Shown here one piece after another: positions 7,387 to 18,168 of a stretch of DNA of 23,131 bases. Source of the stretch: Scenedesmus sp. ARA3 (lineage: Eukaryota; Chlorophyta; Chlorophyceae; Sphaeropleales; Scenedesmaceae). The translations under genes and the position numbers were made by a program. The notes beneath the pieces were generated by a model, which ran no database searches, had not been told where the DNA came from, and saw only the letters and a list, made by a program, of their open reading frames with translations. Where the stretch lies: the NCBI GenBank assembly GCA_004335835.1, contig RWJK01000346.1, positions 2,975-26,105 of the forward strand, given 5' to 3'. Numbering within the stretch: position 1 is the stretch's first letter; each line of letters starts with the position of its first letter.

Positions 7387-10300
7387 GCAGTCTCATGAGA
7401 TGCGCAGCGGAGGTGCCAGCCAAACCAACACATGTCATGATGACATCCCCACCGCTGTCGACACACTTCATGTGTGCATGGCTGTGTGAGTATGAACCCT
7501 CATCGCTGCCAGCACAATCTGCTCAACACGCCAAGATCTCACCAAGACATGTTCACCAATGTAGTTAGCATATGCATACCAGTAGAGGCGCAGCGCGCAA
7601 TGCTCTAACAGCAGCCAGCCCAGCCCACCCATTGCATCATGATATCACCATTCAACCACGTGTGCAAGCTGAAGGACCTTTTGCATGGCAGCCGCCGTGC
7701 TGTACTGCATGCTGTCAATGCGGCTGGAGGGCTGCGCCGCCCTGCCTGCGTTGTAAGGGGAGGAAGTCAAATAGCAGGTTTGGAGCCACGTCATTTGCAT
7801 GGCTCAGCACAACATGACCGCCCCGCCGACAACACTATGTTTGCCGACACCCTGACAACCCTTCTGAAGCAACCACAAATGGCACGCTGTTAACATGGAG
7901 TTAAATTTGAGCCGTGCTTGCCAGTAAAGCCCTGGATCACACCAAGCAGCAAAGTTTGCTGGGCAGGGGCTCGATAAGACACCCTTCGCAACCTATTTTA
8001 ATTCGTAGTTTGACGCACATTGGTTGTAACGCAACACGTACACATACCATCATCAGCATGCCATACACCCTGCACCGTGCCGCGAGTTTAGTCATCACTC
8101 AAACGACCCCTATCCCTCCCAACACGCCAGCCCAACATCGCAACAGCACATGCGTTTGAAGCGCGCCCAGATTGCAACATCCACCATACACGGCTGCCGG
8201 CTGCCACAATTTCTCGTGTCCTGGCCCCAGCATTCACGCCCTGTCCATTTCATATGGATCAAGCAAGCAATATCTTCTGGCAACTGCACCGCGAGCACGC
8301 ACATGATATGTGAACCATACACCAAAATGTGCTGCAACTGTCCTCCATCGCCTGCTTTTAAAACACAGCAACCAGCCCATGATGCACAAACAACTCCAGC
8401 AAGCGCGCAACTGCCAGCCTATTAATTGCAATCACGACACATGTAGCTGGGCTGCTTGCCTGAATAGCACAGCCTGCGGCTGCTGCTGCAACCCCGCCTG
8501 TCAAACATCAAACATACATACGACAACAGACGGCATCGCTTCAACACAACAGCTGGCCGCAGGCAAACACATCATTCCAAATTTCACCCGCCACTGTCCC
8601 CATAACCAGAAAACTTTCTCTTTCGAGTGCTTTGAGCCAAAAGGAAGCCGTGCGACATCATGCAGCACCAGCTTCTTTCAGCCTGTTAGCCCTCCAGCCA
8701 TCCAACTTCAAATGCGGATCCACGCCGGACAGCTTGCCACAACAGCTAAGCATGCTGCAAATTCGGAGCACAAAACAAGAGCTGCACAACCCACCCCGGC
8801 GCACTGCTGGCCACAGCTGCACCATTAAACATGCACATGCCCCCATGCAGAGTACCTGCGCATGCGACAGCAGTGAGCCGACATCAGCAGCCTCCCCAAT
8901 CTGCACTGCTCCACATCCCCCTGGTGATGATTCCATGGATGCCTTCATCACCATCCTCATCAATGTTGAAAATTCCTAATCCTGCACCACCACAACAGCC
9001 GAATCCGCAGCTGCGGTGTGCTCCTCACATGCTGGCATTGCGTGGTGTCTTTGCTGCTGTGCGCCTGCGCTGCGCCAGACAGAATGCTTCGGCAGTCGCC
9101 TCAGATGCTCATGCGATAGGGAACAGCAGCATTTAGAGAGAATTGCGCTGTCTGTCGCAAATGCACACTCTCAGCACGCATGCATACGTGCCACGCGCGC
9201 TGTATGTGGGTTTGTGTATGTTCGCAGTGAGTACGTGCCACTACGGCACAGCAGCAGGGGCTCAGTACCGCCAACCCTCACATGACATGTGCGCACACTC
9301 CCTGATTGAGAAATGCTCGCATGCTCCAACTGCGCATTTGGGTGGAGCGCTTGTCATGCATCACGCCAGCACACAGCCACGTCAATGAACCGGATGCCAC
9401 GCAATCCAGGTGTATGGCCACCCCTATGGCAACCCGACAAAGAGAGAGTTTGAGCAGGCCTAGTGACGCAGGCACGGCCAAAGCACACAGGCAAACAAAC
9501 ACAAGCAGCAAGCCAAACTACTCCAGCAAGGTCGAAACTGCCACGCGCAGGCTGTTGCTGCTACTGCTGCGCTGCAATCTTGGCGCCAATCAACCCGGCA
9601 ACGAAACAACACACATTACTCGCATCCAAGCGCTTTCGGCTTTGGCCAGTCGCAGGCAAACACACGCCCGGCGCGTGGCGTTGCTACATGGCTGTGCAGT
9701 ATCAGCACCAGTACACGCGTGCTGGCAATCAGCCGCAGCATGCCTGTGCAGCAGCTGGCTGCTGCAGTGAGCCTTGCCGAGCTTCTCAAGCATCCAGCGG
9801 CACTAGCAGCCGCTACACATGCCAAAATCACTGCGTCCCTTCGCCAAACCAAGCACGTTTCCACAGCACAAGACACAAACAGGCAGCACACCGTGTGCAA
9901 ACAGGCGATTGGTTTCCCATGCGACAAGCTGACATGCCAATCCACGCAGCGCCGAAGCAGCGACTGCATGCTGGTGCGTCCATACGCATGCGCTCAAACA
10001 CAGGGAGCCACCACAACCGTAGACAACGCACCACCTGGCATGCACAAGCACAATTTTGATGCTAAAATCCTCAAAGCTGGGCTCGGCTGTTGCAGCTTAG
10101 CGGCCTAAGCCCTGCCAACTAAGCCCTGCCAAAGCACCCGTGCAGTTCTTAGCAGCCCCGTTATCGCTGTGCAACTGAGCATAGCATGCAGCGTAGCAGC
10201 TGCAGCAAGAGATTTTGTGGTGCTACGCTCACTTTGCCGCTCAGAAAACTGGCGCTGCTCTTGCTCGAGGGGCCCGAGTAGCATCCCACCACCCTCCCAC

Positions 10301-10673
10301 CCACTCAAACCCTCACCCACCCGCTTTTAAACCCTCGCGCACAGCCCGCCGCGACATGTGTATGAACCGCGCACGGACGGTGCGCAGCGCTACACATGCG
10401 ACAGACATGCCACGCACCAAACAGAGTGCAATTCAAAACCTGACAGCGACAGCTGGGTCCAGAACTGCCGGGAGTGCTGCACGAGACAAAAAGGTGAATA
10501 ATAGTCGGTGCCAGGACGGCAGGAGCCAAAACGGAAGCGCGGATAGTGCAGTCAGCACATGGCCAGCAGCAGCACTTTTTCACATCACACCGCTCAACAA
10601 AACAGCGCATAGACACCCGCCCAACAGCCCTAGTAGACAAACTGGACATCAGTGCAGGATCATGTGTGTCACT

Positions 10674-10717
10674 TGACATGCATGTGCAAAGCAGGTGACA
10701 TGCATGTGCAAAGCAGG
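10674..10717. repeat. 22-bp tandem duplication
   Basis: Two exact 22-bp copies beginning TGACATGCATGTGC stand head to tail (10674-10695 and 10696-10717). They contain the palindrome ATGCAT. Confidence 0.92.
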
Positions 10718-10830
10718 GCAGAAGTGGCGCCGCAACTCAACCCCAGGGCAGCTGTCAGCCAGATGTGAGGGGTGCAGCAAAGCAGTAGCAGAGCCAACCT
10801 GTGATGCTAAGTCTCTGTCTCAAATCGCTG

Positions 10831-10940
10831 TCCACAATAGAGGCCTGTGTTGTCCACAATAGGGGCCTGTGTTGTCCACATTAGGGGCCTGTGTTGTCCA
10901 CAATAGGGACCTGTGTTGTCCACAATAGGGGCCTGTGTTG
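10831..10940. repeat. 22-bp minisatellite, 5 units
   Basis: Five units of 22 bp, each TCCACAA (or TCCACAT) then TAGRGRCCTGTGTTG, run without spacers. Units differ by one or two bases. The unit length equals that of the tandem pair at 10674, though the sequences differ. Confidence 0.95.
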
Positions 10941-13453
10941 CGAGTTCTGGCCGCAACCACAGGACAAGGAAATGCTGGCTCGACCAGCAACACACGCATC
11001 CGCAAATGCCAGAGGCGTTTCATTGGACCCTGACCAAACCACGGCATACACTCAGACATGCAGGTAAATCGCAAGCGGCGTTGCTTTCATGCATGCACAT
11101 ATAGCGCCGCCTGCACTCGTGCTTTCAGCAGCGAGCGCAGGGGCGGCACACACAACACCCGACCCAAAGCGTAAGGAAACTCAGCAGCGATGTAACCAAG
11201 TGAGCCGCACGTGCAGCTGGCAGTTGTATCCTTGCGCCAATGGCCAGCCGACACAATGCAACACAATAGCTGACGTGCGCACTGCAGCTCCGGCAGACAC
11301 ACAGCAACACCACGGTAGACTGCTGCAAGTGCGCTTGGCCGGCTGAGTGTGCTCCAGGCAAGACAAATGCAGCGTGCCTGCCAAGCAAGCAGCATGTTGA
11401 GCCGCTGTCAGCCTGCGATCACCGCACAGCGTCTGTCAGGGCTCCCAACCACCAATGGCACCAGCCAGCACACACAGGAAGCGGCGCAACAAACTGTACA
11501 GATCTTAGTAGTAAGGCAACCCCAGCCGCGCTCCTGTGCTGGCGTGCTACAGCACGAACCTGCCAGGGAGCGGTGCCTGCGCACGCTGCTGGTCAAGCAG
11601 CGGGGGTTCAAACCCCACAGGCGACAAATCGTAGTGTTTTATCCAGCACAGCCGAGTAACTGACGGACACAGCAGCGCATGACAGCACGCAGCATCCGCA
11701 AGCCACACACAGTTCAATCAGCCAGCGCCAGCAAGCACTCAGCCACCGGGGGTCTGCTGCTGTGCAGGGCTCCTACTAGTAGTTGGCTCAATCTGATCTA
11801 CCAATACACAGCCGGCCTTGCCTGGAGGGCAGCTTCTGGCAATCATGTTGACGCCACAAGGAAATTCTGCATCCGCCTGCAAGAGGCACACTGCAAGCCG
11901 CGGGCTGCTGCCACGCTTGCACACGAGTGCCAGCGGCAGGATGATGCGCAACAAGTCCGTCAAACCAAGCCTTCCGTGTGTGCCAAACGCTTCCTGAACC
12001 CTCATCTCTGACAGTTATGCGACAGCAGGGGCTGCTGCACATGCCCTGAACCCACACGTCACACAGCAGCATGCAAGCATCCATTGGCAGCATGCTCTGA
12101 CGAGCGGCTGGACTCACCGGAGTCAAACATGCGCCCGCTGTTCAAGTTTGACTCAGACACACACGACCCAAACCCTGCAGCGGGCCCTGGGGTGTAGTGT
12201 TGGAGGTATGTCAGTGCTGGTAGTAGCAGTTCTGATAAGATCGCTCGCAACCTAGCGCGTCGCCGCGTGATGACCTGTGTGTTCCTCGCAACCACATCCC
12301 ACACGCAAAGTCCATAACCATGCCAGACCTGAAAACACTGACAGCCAGCACACACCAGCTGCCCGCAAAACAGCACGCACCACATGCCCTCAGCTGATAC
12401 TAGGCGATGCATCACACATGCCTGTCTGGCGAGCCGGATTCCATCTGCTTCAGTGTTTGTGACCAGATACACAAGCGTGACTCTGCCAACCAAGCCTTTT
12501 GCTACGGCTTGCACTCACGCTAGGCGAGCCGTAACGCACAATGCTGCAACCCCACCTCTGCATGTGCCACGATCCTGGGTGCACACACAGCCGTGAGCGG
12601 AGGTGTGACCAAAAGCACAAAACGGAACGCGCAACTCTCACCCACCACGCACCGAAATATGGCCAGGCGCCATGCACAGTCTAGGCCAGCTGATGCAGTG
12701 CATGCAATCGTGCTTTGTGCTCTGGTGCCCGCCAAGGGTCTTATGCAAGCACACACAGGCAGCATGCAACGTCCGAATGCACGACTGAACCGCCCCCCTG
12801 TACAGCGACACCCGGGGGATAACAAAAGAACAGTTGCCATGACACCCAAGCATGCTATGCGTGGAAGGGCGCAGCACTGAATGCATGCCGGGAAGGATGA
12901 TGTGACGTGTGAAGAAAGATGTGACATTTCAGCCAAGGAGTCACAAAAGCAGGTGGCAACCAAGGCAGGGCCCACGCAGGCGATAACCAAAACGATACCA
13001 AAGTAGGTGGCACCAAAGTAGGTGACAGGAACGCCAAGGAGAAAAAGAGAAGATGAGTTGTATTAGTGACCCAAAAAGACCCCGGCACACTTCACTCGCA
13101 TCCGCATCATACTTGCAACAGCCGCGCTATGCCTGTTGCGGCAGATCCCTTATGTATGCACAATTGATGTAGCGTGGTGTGCGATACACTCAGCAGAGTG
13201 CGGAGTGCACGCAAGCAGCTGCAACCACAGCCCCAGAACTTTGCACAATGTTGCCTAGCAAGCGTGCAGCAAGTGTGTAGCCATGTCATGCCAGCTGTCA
13301 CAGCTCACCACAATCGCACAGGCCTTATCTGATTATCTGATAGTATGCCCTTTGCCCAAGCCACCCGCAAGCGCCTAAACCAATTAAGCTCTGCCTCCTC
13401 AGCCAAAGGAAGATGACAACCAGACGGTGGCACTTGCGTCAGATTGCGGCACA

Positions 13454-13671
13454 TCACATCCAGTTGGTTGCAGAAACGTGATGTGGCATCATGCTCTCAG
13501 CAGAAGCCTGGGGTGTGCCATGCAGCACATACTGCTGCTGCAGCAGGCCCGAACTGCCTTGCGTCACTAGCATCGGAGCAGCAGGCGCACCCGCTGCTTG
13601 GTCGTCAAGCAGGATCATGAGCTGCTCAGACTGCAGCATCTGCTGCTGCTGCTGCTGCTGCTGCATGGCAA

Positions 13672-13703
<32 letters not shown>

Positions 13704-14817
13704 AGCATCAACTGCTGCGCATGTGGCGATGCGCTGAACCCTCCTGCTGCAACAGCGCCCCGATGCGCGCTGCTGCACGCACCCGCACCAACTGCCATCG
13801 ACTCAGCGCTGTTACTCCCAAGCGCAGCAATGCACGCGACCAGCCGGTCATTCGCAGCATTCGCAGCAGCCTGAGCAAGCGAGGCTTGCTGCCGAGTTAT
13901 CTCAGCCTGAGCTGAGTAGGACGCCAGCAGCTCATTGATGCTGCTAGGGCTTGCGCCGCTCAGCTGCAGCTGCTGCAGCTGCGCTGCAAGGCCATCGAGG
14001 CCAGCAGCCGCAGGAGCTGCGGGACTGCCGGCCACATACTGCTGCTGCTGTTGTCCAGCATGGAACGCCATGCCAGGAGATGCTGAAGCAGCAGCTGCAG
14101 CTGCAGCAAAAGCTGGAGACCAAGCCTCCGCCGATGCAAAAGATGTACAGCCCGGGGAGATGACGCCGCTGGGTGCGTAGTGGCAGTTGAGGCTGCTGTG
14201 GGTGCTGCTGCTGCTGCTGCCATCACGATGGATGGGGATGCTCGTGCCGCTGCCGCTGCCACTGCCAGGCCGTACTCCTGTGGCTGATGCCGCAGCAGCA
14301 GCAGCAGCTGCAGCAGCCGCCGCTGCTGCTGCTGCTCCCTCAGGAACAACAGACAGACGGCTGCCTGGTCCAGCAGCTGCTGCTGCTGCTGCTGGCGAGT
14401 CTGCTCCTGCCAAGCGGACAGCAGCCGCAACCCTGCTGCCGCTCCTGCTGGCGACGAATGGCCCGGCAGGGTGCAGTGATAGGGTATCTGGCGGCACCAG
14501 CTGCAGCTGCAGCTGCTGCTCCCCGGCCGCCACAGCAGCAGCAACCATGCTGTCCATGCACGAGTCCTGCTGCTGCTGCTGCTGCAGCAATAGGTGCGGC
14601 AGCTGGTTGCTGCTTGAGCCGGCACTGTCCATTGAGAACTGCCGCATCAAGCTTGCTTGGCGTGCTGCACCCATGCTGCTTGCACTGGCCAGCGAAGCAG
14701 TAGATGCACCATCCAGAGGCCTGCTACCCATGCTGCCATCTGTCATACAGCCGCTGTGCTGCTGCTGCATCTGCAGCTGCATCAGCTGCAGCTGCAACTG
14801 CTGCTGCGACAGCATGA

Positions 14818-14858
<41 letters not shown>

Positions 14859-17433
14859 AGCATCCAGCTGCCGCAAGGGCTGGCGTTTCCGATGCTGCTG
14901 CCACAAGCAGCTGCAGATGCTGCGCCCAAGCCACCGCTATGTCCAGGCGATGGCAGCTCCCAACTCCCGGGGGCCCTAGGGGGCAACTGCACCATCTGCG
15001 GCTGCAGCGCCATATGCATTGTAGGCAGCACGCTGCAGCTGTTGTGGCTGGCGCATGCATAGGTGCCGCTGTGGTGTGTGCTGCCGCTTGCAAACCCGGC
15101 CCGCGCTGCTGCAGCCATCGCATCTACGCTGTGACGCCGCTTCCTGCGCATGTCTTGGTGCACTGCAGCGTAGTTTGACCAGCCAGCAGAGTCCATGCTC
15201 AGCCTGTGGGGATTGCCCTTGCGCGCAGCAGCAGCAGCAGCAGCCATGGCAGGGCTGGCTGCAGCTGGCCTGCCCACCCCGCGCGCCGCGTCCTGTTGCT
15301 GAAACATGGATGCAGCAGCAGCAGCTGCTGCTGCAGCACTCCCGCTGTGCATGAGTGCAGCAGTGTCGCTGGCGCTCCTGATGCAGCTGCTACTGCCGCA
15401 CATGCCAGCTCCTGCAAGCTGTGCTGCGCTCGGGCCTGCTGCTGCTGCTGCTGCTGCGCCAATGTTGGGGCTGCTGCTGATGCTGCTGCTGCCCTGTGCG
15501 TTTTTGTTGGGCACGCTGTTGCTGCGGTTCAGCTGCTTGCGGGCGCTGCTGGGGATGCTGCTCATGCTGTACTTGGCTGCCTTTGCTGCAGCAAATGGGT
15601 CGCCCTCCACCGGGGGGAGCTGCACCTCCTGCAAGCACAGCCACACCAGCAGCAGTAGCGTGAACAGAAGGTCAGCTAAGCTCAGAAAAGCAGCACCGTG
15701 CAGAAACATTTGAAAAACCTTAATGGGCGGCTGATCCAGGCACGTGCTTGCGCTTGTGCACTCAGAGCAAATTCTGAAATGTGCAAGGAAACCACCAGGC
15801 GCAGCTGCAGCTGTCACTCTCTTCCTCTGTATTTCAAAATTTCAAGTAACTGTTACATTCAGCACGTTTGCTCACCCGCAGCTCATCCTCTGAGTGTGCG
15901 AAGAAGCACACGCGCCTGCGGCAGCCTGGGCCTTCCCTGCAGATCTGTGTGCGGTAGCGCTGAGGATGCAGCCAGAACTCAAACACCTGCAGGAAAGCAG
16001 CGGCGGCAGCAGCGGCGGCAGCAGTGAGTCAGAAAGTGCTCCTAACATTGTGTGTGTAGGTAAGGGTGAGAGTGCTGTAGCATCATGCGGTAGGTGCCAC
16101 ACGAGTAGGTAGTTGACTGAATGACAATTTGCTGATAACAGATTACCACAGCTTGCGTCAGCATTGTGCAGCAGATGCTGGAGGCATACGAGCTGAGGGT
16201 GTTATGGCTGACTTGTGCTGTGCTGCTGGTGATGCAGAGTTTTCTACTGCTGCGTTGGCATGGCTTCCTGCAAGCAGCAGCAGCAGCAGCAGCATGCGCT
16301 GTGACCATGCGCGGCACACATCACCAGTGGCACCTCCAGCAGCTGCAATTCCCTGCTTGACGCACAACACACTGGTCAGGCGCTTCTATTTTTAGAATGC
16401 CGAGCTACTCACGGAGTGTGCTGAGTGGCAGGACTCGCCACGTGGGCAGTTGCCCGCTTGCAGGAGGTCAGGGCACACGACAGCAGCGTACTCATGCTTG
16501 CGGGGGTCTCTCCTGCAAGCGTGCTCCCCAGCATGTGCATAGGGACAGTTTGTCCAGTGGTGTGCTTGACCCTGGTGGTGTGGCTGTCGAGCAGAATTTG
16601 AATCGTTGAGCAGCAGGCAGCAGGCAGGAGAGCAGGAAGGGGTGGGTACACAGCAGCAGGCACATGCCAGCTGGTTGCTGGAGCAGTTGCGGGTGGAGGA
16701 CGCAGGTATGGCAAGAGGCAGCGTGTGGGCTGGTGCTTACCCAATTTTGCTTTTGACAGGCTTGATTGTATGCGCAGGGATGCGGGCGTGATTGGTGTCT
16801 GATGCGCTGCTGTTGAGTGCAGCAACAAGGCTATGCAGCAGCGCACACGCACTGTGCAATTGCTTTGTCACACGGCTGTAACGCAACAATGGAGTTACGA
16901 TCGTGTAGAAGCCACTGCCAAGAAGAACCTCATCTGGTATGCTGCCATTCTGCTGATGAGGTCGTGGTAAATCGCACCTTTGTGCATGGCAGCACCTTGA
17001 AGCAGTACCTACAAACACCAAGAAGACATATATGTGAAATTGGGCCAACCAGATACGTTGTGGCTGGACTCCTGCCTTTCGTCACCACCGGGTGCTCGGA
17101 AGCCACCACACAAGTCCGTGGCCGGTCTCATCTAAGAGCCCCCGTAAATGTTAAAATGCTTCAGTTGTATCTTTTCCAAGGCTCTTCAAGCAAAATCCGC
17201 TACCGGGCAAACCTTCCGACACCGGCAACGTGCACTCACATCCTAAATTCTGCTGTCCGGTACTCAGGATTATCCCAATTTATCTCATCGTTGTCCGTGA
17301 TCTGGCTCTCGTCAGCATTGCAGGTAGAGGGCTGACCGTCTGCTGCCGAGCAGGGCTCCGCTAGAGCACACATGGGAACTGCACTTTCGGTACTAGCTTC
17401 AGACGCTGATAAAGGACCGCTGAAGTCAGTCAT
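13454..17433 (-). CDS. Arginine-rich tandem CCCH zinc-finger (RR-TZF) RNA-binding protein
   Basis: RR-TZF proteins bind AU-rich mRNA elements and control mRNA decay, often in stress granules. Exons: 17433-17240, 17008-16978, 16571-16413, 15986-15876, 15628-13454. All phases match, giving 889 residues. The conserved pre-finger block reads [14 protein letters not shown], then [10 protein letters not shown], with CX10C spacing (C73, C84). Finger 1 is C108-X8-C117-X5-C123-X3-H127. A 16-residue linker includes [14 protein letters not shown]. Finger 2 is C144-X5-C150-X4-C155-X3-H159. This is the exact plant RR-TZF pattern. The 724-codon last exon is low-complexity with poly-Q, poly-A and poly-S, as in other algal regulators. 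It also has basic-Ser sites (RSNSVP at 200-205, [24 protein letters not shown]). The upstream finger residue C73 sits in a 31-nt microexon. The ATG at 17433 is the first in frame; a TTG lies 15 nt upstream. Confidence 0.9.
14819..14857. repeat. CTG/CAG microsatellite coding poly-Gln (13 units)
   Basis: Thirteen CTG units are read as Gln on the minus strand in the last exon of the zinc-finger gene. A similar shorter pair of runs lies near 13640-13702. Confidence 0.88.
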
Positions 17434-17456
17434 GTCACTGGAGTGCAAGACACCAT
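17430..17456 (-). promoter_or_regulatory. Eight-codon upstream ORF overlapping the zinc-finger start
   Basis: ATG at 17456 opens MVSCTPVT and stops at TGA 17432-17430. This stop overlaps the main ATG (17433-17431) as ATGA. If the mRNA leader includes 17456, ribosomes would have to reinitiate or skip this ATG, giving translational control. The transcript start is unknown. Confidence 0.4.
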
Positions 17457-18168
17457 CGCGAACACTAAGTTTCTCTCACTGCATGTAGTTCGCAAACTAT
17501 TCAAGCTAATTAGTTCAACGGTTAAACACTGTGGCGGTTCGAGCTCCGGATAGCATGCTCGAACAAAGGAAACAGTAAGCAAATGCCAGCATCAGGGTTC
17601 AACGCAAGCGGTCACGTCGTTTCGGGCCCTTAGCGGCTGGAGGTTTCGGATGCAGGGCTGACATTTGAGTGATGTTACCATGGTTTTCTGTGGGAACAGC
17701 AGTGAGCTTCCTGCAGTGCAGCTGCACAACAGGTGTACAGGCGTGACGTGCTGAGTGTGCACGCCTGGGGACTTCAGCACAGAGTGCATGTGCACATACC
17801 ACCTTTTCAGCACCTTTGTACTTCTATGTATGGTATATCATGTATGCAGCATCTGCCATACGCCACGGCGACAACAACGGCTGTGCCTGCACCAGTGTCA
17901 TGTTCCCCTCAGGCCCTTGCCTGCCTTGTTGTCCTAAATTTTGTATGCGGCTGCTGTAAGTCGGATCTGCTGTCGCAAGAGATTGTTGTTTCAGCAACAC
18001 CCTCCAGTTCTGCAGCCATGTACTTCAGGTGCTTGCTGACAGTCACTTTCGTGGTGGGGTCGATACACGGGTGAGCCTGCTGCAGCCGATTACCTGCGCA
18101 TTGGTGTATTTGCTGTTTTGATCTGCTATCAGTCGTATTTGCTGCTCAGTCAAGGGCCCAACTTGATC
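17457..18168. promoter_or_regulatory. Divergent promoter spacer
   Basis: About 0.7 kb separates the start codons of the leftward zinc-finger gene and the rightward methyltransferase gene. It should hold both promoters and leaders. I see no clear TATA box and no coding signal. An upstream exon of the methyltransferase cannot be excluded, because the frame stays open for some distance before the ATG. Confidence 0.45.

Larger units (their letters stand above)
7387..13453 (-). other. 6-kb gene-free block, A/C-rich on the + strand
   Basis: I find no coding region I can support here. Open frames are short (under 200 codons), overlap on both strands and match no family. The + strand is visibly rich in A and C and poor in T, the reverse of the G/T-rich sense strand of introns and UTRs in the rightward genes. 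That fits leftward transcription, either as an extended 3' UTR of the zinc-finger gene or as a noncoding RNA. CAG/CTG runs, common elsewhere, are nearly absent. Confidence 0.45.

Noticed and set aside
8310..8828. 172-codon + strand open frame
   Set aside because: No family resemblance, and it lies on the strand that looks antisense by base skew.
10831..10940. CRISPR-like array
   Set aside because: The repeats are contiguous 22-bp units with no unique spacers, in a eukaryotic nuclear setting. It is a minisatellite.
11588..11618. Possible tRNA T-arm (GGGGTTCAAACCCC)
   Set aside because: No matching acceptor stem, D-arm or anticodon arm can be found within 60 bases upstream.
12059..12514. 151-codon minus-strand open frame
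   Set aside because: No recognisable domain, ordinary for GC-rich DNA, and it overlaps equally good frames on the other strand.
13491..15178. Cys- and Leu-rich + strand frames opposite the zinc-finger gene
   Set aside because: They are antisense readings of CAG-rich coding sequence (CTG as Leu, TGC as Cys).
17510..17555. tRNA-like stretch with GGTTCGAG
   Set aside because: Only a T-loop resemblance; no cloverleaf closes.
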